DNA of 58,117 nt from Symbiodinium natans (lineage: Eukaryota > Sar > Dinophyceae > Suessiales > Symbiodiniaceae), in contig CAJNDS010000669.1 of the NCBI GenBank assembly GCA_905221605.1, forward strand, positions 732,634-790,750, written 5' to 3'. The notes below the pieces were generated by a model, which was not told the origin of the DNA, ran no database searches, and saw nothing but the letters and a program-made list of their open reading frames with translations. Position 1 is the stretch's first letter; every line of letters begins with the position of its first letter. Of this stretch, positions 17,901-35,880 are shown in pieces. Made by a program: the position numbers and the translations under genes.

Positions 17901-18507
17901 CGCCAGGTATTCCAATACCACGGAGGCTGAAACTGCTGCCCGAAGCTCAGACGGACGATTGCAGCATCGTCTTTTTCAGCCTCCAGATTGTGCGTGAACG
18001 ATTCCATATAATTCTTTCTCGCTCGAGAGCAACTGGAATTGCGAAACTGCCCAGCTAGGTGCAGAAAATGTGGGCACACGCTAAACACTAATCAACCTGG
18101 AAGCGCAGGATGGTTCGTGGTTTGCGACGGAAGCTGCTTGCAGGTTCTGACACTGCACGAGAAGTATGAGATTCGCCCAGGCACGATGCGTCGACCTGCA
18201 CAATCCTGCACAACACTGAAAAAGGGAGTTCCACGCTGTTGCCCAAGACATGACCTTGCAAGGAGATGGGCATATCCTCGTTAAGTTTGCGCAGTCTGGC
18301 AGCTCTCGCCCGGGGCCGCTGGAAGCTGAGTCGTTTGATCTTTTTGCCCAGCTGTGGTTTCCATTCGCGGAGCAAGCTTGCGTGACGGAGGTATTGATGA
18401 CATTAATGTCGGCTGGAGCCCAAGCATCGGGTTCTCAGCAAAAACAGGTTGAACATTTCCGGGACGTTGCAGCGCGTGTGCCCAGAGGTCACTTCACGAG
18501 CACCTGA
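14933..18507 (+). CDS. RNA-binding protein with two CELF/Bruno-like RRMs and a Gly/Cys-rich linker
   Basis: Probable role: binding of single-stranded RNA in post-transcriptional control. Exons were joined in phase. A possible start exon is at 14933 (MAEDG). RRM1: 15160-15191 (KLFVGSLP, the RNP2 motif), 15343-15389 (PDITDDEIKTAFGTY), 15546-15595 (NVVEHHIMRGKSTSGQ), 15753-15778 (ACAFVVYD, RNP1), 15900-15957 (DSAISGMDNALTLRE), 16144-about 16231 (GGNPIRVSWAKNQ, then Gly-rich). Linker: 16433-16690 and 16787-16873, almost only Gly and Cys, ending KGGQWQGGGQWQGGGD. RRM2: 16972-16987 (KLFVG), 17501-17528 (NLPPDITQE), 17654-17686 (VLTQVFGTYGN), 17746-17807 (VVNVHVMAGKSKSGQSCAFV), 17907-17937, 18144-18180 (VLTLHEKYEIRP), 18263 onward (GDGHILVKFA). 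The C-A-F-V RNP1 and the L-H...P-G...V-K-F-A ending resemble CELF/Bruno RRMs. Ten of 14 donors are GC. The C-terminus is unresolved; the frame is open to the stop at 18505-18507. Confidence 0.88.
16433..16690 (+). repeat. Gly/Cys-rich exon of the RRM gene
   Basis: An 86-codon exon built from GGC/TGC/GGT triplets, encoding repeated GGCGG with occasional Tyr, Phe and Pro. It begins after CAG and ends at a GT donor (16691), in phase with exons on both sides, so it is coding and not just a triplet repeat. Other frames give poly-Ala, poly-Pro/Gln or Arg/Leu/Trp artefacts. Confidence 0.8.
17380..17421 (+). repeat. (CT)n microsatellite in an RRM-gene intron
   Basis: A CT repeat with two CG interruptions lies in the intron between the RRM2 exons 16972-16987 and 17501-17528. 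It has no separate coding value. Confidence 0.9.
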
Positions 18508-19705
18508 GCAGCCGATGGGCAGCTGATGCTCTGCGTCTTGTGCCCTCATCTGGTATGGAATGGTATGGATCAGAATCGATATCACAGGTTTGCAACTTAT
18601 AACTACTCATGCTGTCCGGTTGAAGCAGCCGAGCCATGCTTCAAACATTTCAGAACTTTTAGTTCTGTCTACATCTACGCCAGCAGTCAACAGCTTTGAC
18701 TACATGCAGGTTCACCTTGGGCCTCTCTGCCCCGACTCGAAGCATTTCTCATACACAAGTACTGTAGTACTGTCCTTTCATGAGTTGGCTTAGAGACCTG
18801 AAGATGCTTCGAGAGCCCATATGAGAGCTTGCTTCGAGGATGAGAATAGCCTGCCTATATGACACCGTGCGGTGTTGGCGGAACAAGGTGGGATAAATTG
18901 CTCGATTTTGTGCGTTGCCGCAGGTTCGGCACTTGGTTTCGTTCCGAATGTGAGAATGGATATGTCACCTGCACAGCGCGAGACCTTGACTGGAAACATG
19001 GGCGCTGGCAGGACGTTCTTGAGTTACTGGGCCGGTAGGAGCAATGCTCGGCTTTCGGCTCTGAGCGTTGTTTGGGCGGCTGCGTGGCGCCGTCCAGGCG
19101 CTTCGTTGACGAATGTTGACAGATTTATTTTGTTTCGCTGGGGATCGCTGATTTTTTTGCATTCAAGTGAGCTTTGCAATGAATTCAAAGACGATCCGAG
19201 GCTTCCAACCATGCTGGGGCCCTGGCACGGACTATTTTGAAATGAGTTGAGCCAGGAAAGAAGGTCGTCCCTCCGAATCTTCGTAGAGAGTCGGCTTCAG
19301 GAATTCTAGCCGCTGGTGAGCAGAGAAGATGAATGAACACTGACCCGCTCCGAAAGTAGTTGCAAGTAGAACCTATCAATCAGGCGTTTTTGCATCATGA
19401 CTGTTCTCTGCGCTCAGGACTGAAGGGGAGGATGGATACGACGAGAAGGAGCGGCGCAATTTCCTAATAATCTGTATCACGTCAGCGTTTCTATTTCAAG
19501 TGCAATCACGCCTCAGCGACGCTCAAATCCACATGCGCACACATGTGAGCACTGCCCAAGGATAAAGGGCCTCTGGTCTACCAAGAAAGCAAGCTCTTCA
19601 ATTCGGAGGTTTCCAAAGCGGATGCTTTTTCAGACTGGATGACTGCTGCCTCTGTTGAGTGGCCGCACAACAGCAGTGAAGCAGCCTTGGCGAGCTCTTT
19701 GCCAG
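18508..19705 (+). CDS. Candidate exon of an unidentified protein
   Basis: The only coding-like piece in this stretch is 18924-19034, after a GCCGCAG acceptor. It encodes FGTWFRSECENGYVTCTARD followed by LDWKHGRWQDVLELLG, with a possible GT donor at 19035 or a stop at 19036-19038. The Trp/Cys content and amphipathic end look protein-like, but no family is recognised. The rest of the interval shows nothing supported. Confidence 0.3.
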
Positions 19706-20060
19706 ACTTTCCTCATCAACGTCTACGACCACACCAAGCGGCGCGCCGTCACCTTCGAAACTTATGGCCTGGAGACGCAAGATCAGCGGGATTCTCAGCA
19801 TGGGTGGCGTGTTCAGGCAGGGTTTGTTTAGATGTATATAGCCGTATATGGAAATGCCTTGGTCTGCCTTTCTTCGGCATTCTGGTCGCAGCGGAACTTG
19901 CTCAGGTTTCACATCCAGTACAGCTACCAAGACTTCGACGGGCTTTTTCGCTTCAATGCCAGCAGCTTGTTGCCCGTTGCACCTTTCGCAAGAGCAAAGT
20001 GGACTCAGCCAAGGCCGAGCTCATGAACCCCAATCGGAAAGAAGGCGTCGCTCGTTGCTA
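19706..20060 (+). CDS. Candidate exons of an unidentified protein
   Basis: Exon 19706-19816 encodes TFLINVYDHTKRRAVTFETY and continues GLETQDQRD, with AG before it and a GC donor at 19817. The following AG at about 19906 opens a frame FHIQYSYQDFDGLFRFNASS. An overlapping alternative from about 19991 gives SKVDSAKAELMNPNRKEGVA. Only one of the last two can be right, and neither join keeps phase cleanly, so the gene model is incomplete. Confidence 0.4.
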
Positions 20061-20422
20061 TACAAGACACAGCTCGGCTTCATGCCGGTTTGCGCGTGAA
20101 GCATGGGGGATATCAGCCCCGGGGTGAAGCGACCTTACCACAAGTTATTGAACAGTCCTGTCTGGAGAGTTGCAAGTGACCTCGAGAGCATTCCTAGAAC
20201 GCTTCACTGTCTCATGTCCTGTGATTGTGTTCGCGTGTCGCGCAGCGAAGTCGGAGGCCGGTTCCATTGGATTGCGGAGCGGCTGGCCATTCTCACAGCG
20301 CTTTGGACGCAAAAAGAGGAGACGTAGAACATCGGACAAAACATCGCAAAAAAACATTATGTGCGCTTTATTCACAAAGCATCTCTCAAAGTGTCAGACA
20401 GTGTCATGTCTGAGTTGACCAG

Positions 20423-27067
<6,645 letters not shown>

Positions 27068-28800
27068 GTGGAGTCAAAGCCTCGAGAGAACCCAGTTGTT
27101 ACTGTTGGATTTTTGGATTGGCATTTTCAGGCTTCGAGGTGTATGTTGGAGGAAGGTGAGTTTGTGATAGAGGAGCGTGTTGGATGAGGGTGCACGGCTG
27201 ATAGCTACAGGACTTTTTTTGTATCCACGCCCACTCATGATTGAATAGTCATTATCCGCTTCTCAACAATTCACCATACGTGTGCTTTCTAAGAGCTACT
27301 GCTATTTGCTAAGCAGCCCAAAAAAGCAGCATCGCTTTGGCAGCGCCTGCCGAGAACGAGCCCAGCAGAGCGTGCAGCAGTGGCGGCAGATGTGGACCAC
27401 GGCCTGGGGCTTAGCCGGATCATGTGAGGACATGGAGAAAGTTGGGAGGGTCAGATTCCAGGGCTGAGGGCTGGAGACTATAAAGGGCACTGCCACGAGT
27501 TGTCGGCTTCGCCTGTGCGGCAGAGATCTCTGCCTCCCCACCCAGAATTGGCTGGCTGTGGACAGCCACTTCTAGTTTGGGAACATTGCCGCATATTGCC
27601 GCACGAAGCTGGATGCCGTAGCAATTGCCGAGGCGCCACACGTCCTGAAAATACCAAAGGCTTGGATCCTATAAACTTTCAATGGTCAGTCAGAAAGACC
27701 GTAAGCTGTCGCGCGAAAGGTCGGGGCCATGCTCCTCCGTGCATTGGTGCACTTCGGGAACGCCCCGCTGGCCCTGAGTCACCCGGCATGGTAAGCTTTT
27801 TCATGCTTTTTCCCTCTTCACTCTTTCCTCTCACAGGGCGGCTTCTCTGTCTGGTGTTGCATGTGTTGCATGTGTTGGGCATTGGTTTCAGGTCACTCAC
27901 AACCAAGGTGGTTCACGACACTTGCGGCCGAAACTGTTTCTGGCTTTGATGTTCTACCATGTAGCTTTGGTAGCTCCAAAGCTCAAACTGTCCAGGCAGT
28001 GCTGTCTTCGACTGCGCGCTTGGAAGGTGGACATGGGCACTCCCAAAGTACCTCTGAAACGAACTGAAACGAAACGACCTCTTGCAATATCTGGCTTTTT
28101 GACTGTCAACGCTGGCCCATGCCACGGGACGTCACGGGACGTGCCACGTCAGAGTCCAAGCGGTGCACCTTGGAGTTTTACACGGGACGTGCAGACCGTG
28201 CAGACCGTGCAGATACAGAAAGCGAACGCGGGTCGAGGAAAACGACAACCAAGAGCAGCCCCGCATGAACACGCAGCGTAAGCGAGCTCACAGGATGTAG
28301 ACTCCCTGCCTTCATGTTTTACAGGCTTGCAATGCCAGCATGCCGTGCAAGACCTTCGGCTCATTTGTTACTTCTGCTCGTGTGCTTGTTGCCAAGTGAA
28401 GCCTGGGGGGTGGAGCTGGGGGGGGGTCCCAGGAAGGCCCCAGAAAGGAGGGGGCCGAGGCGAATGTGATTCCGAGCTCAGACCATGTTTTAGGTCCATG
28501 CGATTTGGGTCATTGTGGATGTTTAGGGCACTGTCTATGGTGCAATTGCAGTCTTGCAGCAGGTTTGGAGGTGGAACTTTGAGTTTTCTGTTGACTAAAA
28601 ATTGGAAGTCAGATCCCATGCGCCCCCTGCCCCATGAAATGTCTCCCAACCCCTCTCAGCCCCATGTCCCAAACTTGTTCCATTTCACACGACTCAAGCC
28701 CGCACATCCCCAACCCCTTGAGAGCCGACTTGGCCGCTCGAATCTGTGTACATGTCTTGCATGTCGCCCGAAAGCCTAAATACTCTAAACCCTATAAAGC
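27068..28800 (+). other. Weakly coding stretch; one candidate exon
   Basis: The exon 26945-27067 ends at a GT donor at 27068. A further candidate exon is about 27718-27791, which encodes RGHAPPCIGALRERPAGPES and ends at a strong GTAAGC donor. An alternative frame there is also open. A 149-codon frame covers 27500-27949, but much of it reads through a T-rich intron-like part. Nothing else is supported. Confidence 0.3.
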
Positions 28801-31379
28801 AGACTGCTGAAGAGCTTTCTTGGCAGGCTGCCGCGGCTGCCGCCCGACGACCTCGGCGCTGGCGCTGGCGCACCCAACTCCCTCCCTCATAATTTTCGGA
28901 GATCCCGCCTAAGAGTTCTGAGGCAGAAAGGCAGGAAAAGGAATTGGACTTTGCTGTTTGGATTTGGGGATGTTGGCGTGCAACTCGATGCTTCCAGGTG
29001 TTCTCAACCGTGTTGAACCAAAGCCTCCTGCGGACCTGAGGCTCCACCGACAAAATAGCACCCGGTACCATGTAATTAACCCCCGTACCACCGCAGCCCA
29101 TCAAAAAGTCTTCACGCTTATCGAGGCGACGAGGACCCCCGGCAGGGCATCGACCGCTTGAGCCCGAGCTGCTGAAAGATACTGAAAGGGCCCATTAAGG
29201 TATCGGGTGATCTGATCTCCTTCAATGGGGTCCCTACAGGTGTTTCCTTCCAAGAATTTGACAGTGGCAGCGTGGAGCATGTCATGTGGTCATGTAGAAG
29301 GACCCCAAAGAGATCGATTTGGCCGTTTTCCTGTTGAGGATGGGAAGCCTTCGCTTTGGCTCTGGGACTTTACTGCTTATAGGTTTCAGGGCCTGAGGAT
29401 TTTAGTTGCTGGGGCGGGCGCATGCTGGGCGACCGATGTTTTGATCATCCGTAAATTCCAATCTATTTATGCATTGGAAATGGTCCTTCACTTCCGCTTG
29501 GATAAATCAGATCGGATATCTCAATTTTTCATGGGACATCTAGGGGGAACCCTTGCATTCAAAAAGATGTCTGACTCGAACTTAGAAAAATCGCCGGCTC
29601 AACAAAAAACAAAACCGGGCATTTTTCGATACTCCATCCGGTTCAACTGTTCAACTCACTGTACCGGTTATGTCGGCTTTAAAGTTTAGAGGCAAGTGCC
29701 GTCGTCAGAATCAACATCTTTAAAGCATCCTCCACTCGCATGTTCGTTTTAGGGAGCATGCGCGGGGCCCTTGAACATGAAAACTATTAGGCGCCGCATG
29801 AGATCACATGCAAGATGCGCTGTGCAGGTCTGGGCAGTGTGGGTTCAGGTGCAGGGTGTATGGTGTCGATGCATCCGACGCAAGCTTCCGAAGCTCAAAC
29901 CCCTCAAATCGTAATTGCCAAGTCTTTCAAATACCTCGAATCGGGCCATCTCAGAGCATAGCGACGCACAGCGACCAACCTAAATATCCCTAAGCCCTGT
30001 ACAGCTCTAGATTGTTGAGCGCAACCCAACTCATCGCCTTCAACTTCAGGCATCATCCTCTTGAGAGACGACCTGGGTGATGCCATGGGCTCAGTTACTT
30101 TAGATGCGGTCTTCGAACGGGAGAACTTGGGCTCACAATGCCTCGATGCTGCAAGCGCATCTCCCAAACGTCCCAAACCGACAGGATTGGGCCCTCAGCC
30201 AACTCTCCGACCTCCTGCGGCGACTCCGCCGCCGCCCCGCCACGTTGGCTTTGGGCTTGGTGAGTTCGATTCTTGGGTGCCTAATTGCAGCGGGGCATAA
30301 GTGCCTAAGAGATGTGGCAACGTCTCCAGCTTGCTCAAGCAAAGGTTCAGCTCGGGGCTCAAGAAGGTTATGAGTCCTCATGCATGAGCAACGGTTGTTC
30401 ATGTTCATTCTGGGTTTTGAATGGTTGTGAATGGCTATCTTGAACTTCACGGTTGTTGTCGTCACCTGCGGTCCAGGAGCAGATCCACAGCCAGCCACTC
30501 AGCCTTTCACTCGACTCTCAACGCTGCGACATGTGTTCGTCTCAGGCCCTATAAGTAGTAAGACGAGATTTTTCTGCAACAGCTGACTTACGGTTGTCAA
30601 AGCGAGAGCTTTGAGGATACTCAGGGTGGTTATCAACCTCATACCGGTCACCCCCCCCCCCCCCCGCGCCCCCCCAAACCCCACCTCCTCAAGCTTCTTG
30701 CGTATAGTGCAGACCACCTGGTGCGGACTTGTGCTGTTGAGATTCAGGAAGCCAGTACCCTTATAAACGCAGTGTTTCTTTTATTCGCATGACCCATGCA
30801 GACGAGTTTCGGCTCTAGGGTAGAGCACTGCAAAGGGCCCTCATTGCATCAAACCCGCTCAGCCCTTAGCAATAACACCCCAGAACGAAAGCTTCGCCGA
30901 AAGCTCGATCATTATCAACAAGGCCCGACAAGGCTGCATAGCTCAGAAGCCTAAAATTGCTAAGCCTCAGCACGTCGAGGTTTACAACTTCTAGTGCTTA
31001 TCCAGCCTCGACCGCGCCAGAAGAAGAAGAAGAAGCCTGCCGTGGAAACTCCTGAATCCCGAGATCTTCCACAACCAGCATCCCTCCTCCGAAAGAAAGT
31101 GCCGCATCGCCGCATCTGGGGGATTTTCCAGGGGAGCTTGGCCAGTGCGCACCGGCCCAAAGAAATGCTCCCAGCAGCCCGGCCCTGGCGGCTTCGAGTT
31201 CCCCGGTTGAGAGAGCTGATAGGCTTACAGCGACTCGAGAGAGCTGATAGGCTTACGGTTATTCAAATATTTTGCTTCTCTAGAAAAGTTGTATATTCCT
31301 GTGGAAATGCCGTTTATTTTTTCGTAATAATTCTTTAGAACTGGTGTTTGCAGTGACTCTATGTGATCTTTACTGCCAT
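28801..31379 (+). other. No confirmed gene; two doubtful open frames
   Basis: A Met-started frame runs 29225-29689 (154 codons) with no recognisable domain; chance is not excluded. A Lys-rich piece at about 31011-31110 (KKKKKPAVETPESRDLPQPA) after a CCAG could be an exon. An Ala-rich piece lies at about 28800-28890. There is a poly-C run at 30651-30666. Splice-site support is poor throughout. Confidence 0.25.
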
Positions 31380-31418
31380 GTTATATATACATATATATAT
31401 ATATATATCCCCCCCCTT
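31380..31418. repeat. (TA)n tract followed by poly-C
   Basis: An alternating TA tract ends in CCCCCCC. The same arrangement, in the opposite order, recurs at 33510-33560. It marks the left edge of a 5.9 kb gene-free, AT-richer domain. Confidence 0.85.
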
Positions 31419-31489
31419 CATGGATCCATGGTTTTGTGGCCCTTCTAGCCTCAGGATGTACATACCAAACTGAATGCCGGGCAACCTTC

Positions 31490-32640
31490 CACATTCAGAG
31501 GAGAGCCCCTAGGAGAGCCCCTAAAAATCTTATAGAAACTCGCCCTATTCCCTTCCCTAAATCTTTTTCCCTTATTTACATCCTAAGAAGCTAACACTAT
31601 TCCCTTATTTCTTTTCGCTACATCCTAAAGAGCGGGATCCCTAAATCTGAGTTCTTGAATTTTACTCCCAAAACTTTTCCCTGAACCCTGAAGAGAGGGT
31701 CCCTGAATCCAAAGTCCTTTTCATTTTAAGTCCTAAAGAGCGGGATCCGTGAATCTTGTTCCCTAAATTCTACTCACCCCGAAGTCCGATTCCCTATAAG
31801 CCTTAACAAATGGTCTCCCTAAATCCTATAGAAAGTAGCCCTATTCCTCAAATCTTGTTGCAAATCCTAAAGAACGGGATCCCTAACTCTATTTCCTTTA
31901 TACGATTTCCTTAAGCGTATTCCCTAAGCCCTGGAGAGGGACGTCCTTGAATCCAACTCTTTTCGCAAAGTCCTAAAGAACGCGGCCCCTAAATCTTGTT
32001 CCCTAAATCGTATTGCCGTACTCTTATTTCCCAAATCCTATTGCGTAAACCATGAGGTGGGTGGCTCTCACCTCTCACCTCTCACTATATTCCATAATCA
32101 AGTTGGACAGGCCCTAAAGCGGGAGGTTCCCAAATCTTAGTCCCCAAATCTCTAATCTTAAAGAGGAGCGTATGAGTGCACCCCCACGAGGCGTAGACCT
32201 TGTTATTCGCCAAATCCTAAACTAATAGGTGATCCCGCTCTTTAGAATGTAGCGACATCTATTTAAGGAACGGAATTTAATTCCCTAAATCCTGAAGGTG
32301 TAACTGCCTAAGCCTTAAACCCTTAAGGTTGAAACTCTATGGCCTTAGGTTTAAAAGCTTCAATCTGAAACCCTACACCTTAACCCTAGGGCTTTAAGGT
32401 TAATTCATCACAGGGTTTAAAAGGTTAAGGATTTAAGTGTAATTGCTTATCCTTGAAACCCTATGTATGAGGTTTAAAGGTTTAGGGTTTAAGGTTTAAG
32501 CCTAAACCCTGTTGGCTCTAAGGCTTGGGGATTAAAGCCTTAAACCCTTTCGAGTTTCGGGCCTTCTCTTTCAAACCCTACTCCCTTAACCGATACCGTT
32601 TTAAAGACAAGCCTTGAACAAGCCCTTAAAAAAACAACCA
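31490..32640. repeat. Degenerate telomere-like domain (CCCTAAA-related)
   Basis: About 1.15 kb in which words such as CCCTAAATC, TCCCTAAA, AATCCTAAAG and GGTTTAGGG recur every 10-30 nt without a fixed period. A sub-repeat of the form TCCTAAAGAGCGGGATCCCTAAATC recurs several times. The orientation changes: CCCTAAA-type dominates up to about 32.3 kb and mixed TTTAGGG/CCCTAAA follows. It looks like an eroded interstitial telomere or subtelomere tract. No gene is present. Confidence 0.75.
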
Positions 32641-32879
32641 GAGAGCGCCGCGGAGAGGAGGGGGAGGGAGGGGGAGAGAGTGGGGCGTTCAAACTTTTTG
32701 TGCGGGTGTTATTCACAAGACGCTCATTCCAGGATTAATTTTCTTAATGTTAAACGTTTTTAGTTCAGGATTAATTCTTTAGAATTCTTCAGAATTCTGA
32801 AAATCTTATAGAAAATACTGAAGATTGAAGATTTCTGGGAGACTCTTATGGAAAACCTTGTCAAAATTGAAGTTTTTGG
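32641..32879. other. Spacer between repeat domains
   Basis: A short GA/G-rich patch (about 32650-32685) is followed by AT-rich sequence containing repeated AGAATTC/TTCTGAA words. No gene seen. Confidence 0.4.
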
Positions 32880-33352
32880 GCCCTAAAACCGAAGATTGAA
32901 GAATTGACGATCCCTAGGACAAGTTTTCCCAGGATCTTCGATTTGGGGACCCGAAAAATGTCAAGATTTCACAAAAAAATCAAATTTGAAATTTTTAGGC
33001 CCCAAAACCGAAGATTGAAGAATAGAAGATCCCTAGGAAAAGTTTTCCCAGGATCTTCGATTTGCGGGCCCGAAAAACTTCAAAGTTTCAAAAACATTTC
33101 AGATTTGGAATTTTTGGGCCCAAACATTTGAATTGTTTTTGAAATTTTGAAATTTCTTGGGCCCCCAAATCGAAGATCCTGGGACAACTTTTCCTAGGGA
33201 TCTTCAACTCTTCAATCTTCGGTTCTAGGGCCCAAACATTTCCAATTTGAAATGTTTTTGAGATTTTGAAATTTTTCGGGCCCCCAAATCGAAGATCCTG
33301 GGAAAACTTTTCCTAGGGATCTTCAATTCTTCAATCTTCGGTTTTAGGGCCT
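32880..33352. repeat. Nested palindrome: four roughly 118-bp units, two direct and two inverted
   Basis: Units start at about 32880 and 33000 in one orientation and run 33120-33236 and 33237-33352 in the other, with essentially no spacer at the centre (about 33119). Each unit contains CCGAAGATTGAAGAA, a self-complementary core (GATCCCTAGG...CCAGGATC) and a CGATTTG...GGGCCCGAAAAA segment. Long and short hairpins are both possible. It has the form of a fold-back element. No coding capacity. Confidence 0.9.
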
Positions 33353-34020
33353 AAAATTTCAAATTAGATTCTTTTTCAGAAATTATGAAGTTTTTCTATC
33401 ATGAGAGGACAAGCATTGAGTCACGAGAAGCCCGAAACCCTGCGGCCGTAGACGAAATGGTCTTTCTGAGCTCGATACCTGACAGAAGGACAAATAAAAA
33501 TTTGGATTGGGTGGGGGGGGGGGGGGGGGGCGGGGGTACCATATACATATATATATATATACCGAACCCACCGTAAGCCACAGTGTAAGGGGGACGGTGT
33601 TTCTCCGAAGGCTGCGAAATACAAAGTGCCATATCTGGCGGGCCACCCCTTTAAACCCATGGGTGAGGGCAGCGTAAGGAAGTTGAGTTTGGACCCTCCC
33701 CCGTCGCGGTCGCGCGCAACAGAAATTCACCAAGCTTGCATCCTAAATAATCTCAACACCAAGTTAAGCAAGTTAAGCCGTCTGTACGCAAAGTTGTTCC
33801 AGTAGCTGACTAACAGGTCCTTGGCTGAAACCTTCAAGAGTTCCACTAAACATTATTGTCATTAAAGAGCTTCACTATGTTTATTCGTTTAAGATGTAGA
33901 CACAGACCCTATTCCCAAAGACTTGCAAGCGAGAAATGTTTAGGAACAGCAATGCTTCGGGTGCCTGCGGGGTGTCGTACCCTCAGTGTTAAGCCCTATT
34001 CATGAAAAGCTTCCTTGTTG
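33353..34020. other. Repeat-domain spacer with poly-G/TA tract
   Basis: A poly-G run (33511-33530) is followed by CATATA/TATATA to 33560. The rest is unique-looking sequence with no supported exon. Opposite-strand Pro-rich or Gly-rich short frames are artefacts of the homopolymer. Confidence 0.6.
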
Positions 34021-35480
34021 AAGGTTTAGGCTTAAACCTATTCCAAAGGCTTGCATTTTCCCTCGCCGCTAGAGAAATTAAGTGTAGTTGTTGACGGTTT
34101 AGGCTGGCAGCCAGTCCAAAACTTTAGCTTTTCCCTCGCTGCTACAGAAATATCCGCTAAAGCTCATACCCTATTCCCACATATTCAACGAATTTTGTTT
34201 AGGAGTAGCATAGCCTATTTCTTCGAGGTTTAGGCTGGCGCCTAGTCCAAATTGTTTTCTCTCGTCACGAAACGCATGTCACTAATGCCCAGGCCCTATT
34301 CCCTAAAGACATTTTAGTAAAGCCCAGACCCTATTCCCATACTTTCAACGACAATTGTTTAGGAGTATTCGTGCTTCCTACCGAATATTTACTAAAGATT
34401 TAGGCTGAAACCTAGTCCATGGCCTTACGTTTCCCTCGCCACTGAAGGCATTTCGCTAAAGCACAGACCCTTGTCCCTAAGCTAGAAAGCCCAGACGCTA
34501 TTCCCATACTGTCAACGAATATTGGTAGTCAGGCAGTCTATCTCTTGAAGGTGTAGGCTGAAGCCTAGTCCAAAACCTTATGTTTCCCCGCATCCCTGAA
34601 GGCATTTCACTAACGCCCAGACCCTATTCCCGAAAGAAACTTGCCCAACCCAGAGGTCGCCCATTCCCATACTTTCAAGGAAAATTGTTTAGGAATATTC
34701 AGTTTTCCTATTCCTGTAAACCTTGAAATTTATTGAAGATTTAGGCCCTGAAACGTTTCCCTCGCCACTGAAGGCATTTCGCGAACGCCCAGACCCCTTT
34801 CCCTTGTGAAATCCCTAAAGAAAATTTTATAAAGCCCAGACCCTATTCCCATACTTTCAACGAATATTGGTAGTCAGGCAGCCTACTTCTTGAAGGTTTA
34901 GGCTGAGGCCTAGTCCAAAACCTTCTGTTCCCTGCGTCACTGACGGCATTTCACTACGGCCCAGACCCTCTTCCCTTAGGACATTTGACTAAAGCCCAGA
35001 CCCTATTCCCATACATTCAACGACAATTGTTTAGGAATAGTCATGCTTCCTATTCCTGTAAACCCATTGAAGAATTCGTCTGAAACCCAGTCGATAACCT
35101 TACGTTTCCCTCGCCACTGAAGCCATTTCGCTAAAGCCCAGACCCTTTTCCCTAAAGAACTTTGTCTCAGGCCCAGACCCTATTCCCATACTTTCAATGT
35201 ATAATGTTTAGGAAGAATCATGCTTCGGTGCCTGCGGGGTGTATCCTTCATGTTTAGGGCCTAACTCCTCTCCTGTGAACCCTATTTGTTGAACATTCAG
35301 GCTTAAGCCTTGTCCAACACCTTACACGAAGACCCTATTGTTTCAGTGACTTTTATTCAGGAATAATCATGCTTCGGTGCCTGCCGGGTGTCTCCTTAAT
35401 GTTTCAGCCCTATCTAAACCTTTGTTCCTAAAACCTAAATTGTTTAGTGTTCAGGGGTTAGGGTTTAGGGTTTAAATTTT
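34021..35480. repeat. Higher-order tandem repeat built on telomere-like words
   Basis: A unit of roughly 150-330 nt recurs about eight times with variation. Its diagnostic words are GGTTTAGGCTGAAACCTAGTCC, TTTCCCTCGCCACTGAAGGC, AAAGCCCAGACCCTATTCCC and ATACTTTCAACGA, often followed by TTGTTTAGGA and TCATGCTTCC. Copies can be followed at about 34030, 34100, 34225, 34405, 34545, 34745, 34895 and 35070. Internal half-units show nested duplication. It closes with an almost pure TTTAGGG patch at 35456-35472. No coding capacity. Confidence 0.85.
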
Positions 35481-35880
35481 GAGGTCCAGGGCTATTCTTG
35501 GTTCTTGCTTCCCGGACCCCCTTTTTACTTAAAACGGTAATTTCCAAATATACGTATCAGAGTTGTATGTGCTCATATTTATGTAGGACTTAGTGTCGGG
35601 TAAGTTCCAAACATATGTATCAAAGTTCAGCGTGGTCGTATGCGTCTAGGCTTTGACGCCCCACCAAATTGTGTTTTGCTATACATACGAAATGAACTCA
35701 TGGCTATGCTATAGCGAACAATAAACCAAGACAGCTACCCTGAATCAGATTGAATCAAAAGACTCAAGCTGGACCCCCCACCCCCAAGAACTCATGGCGA
35801 TGAGTTTCTTCCTTACGGTGGTTTTGGCGGGCAATCCAACTCGCAAATAGTCAGTAGGCTTTAATGTTTAAGGAAACTCT
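35481..35880. other. Spacer within the gene-free domain
   Basis: Contains two related short segments around 35535 and 35605 (a TTCCAAATATACGTATCA-type word, twice). No gene or other repeat is recognised. Confidence 0.4.
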
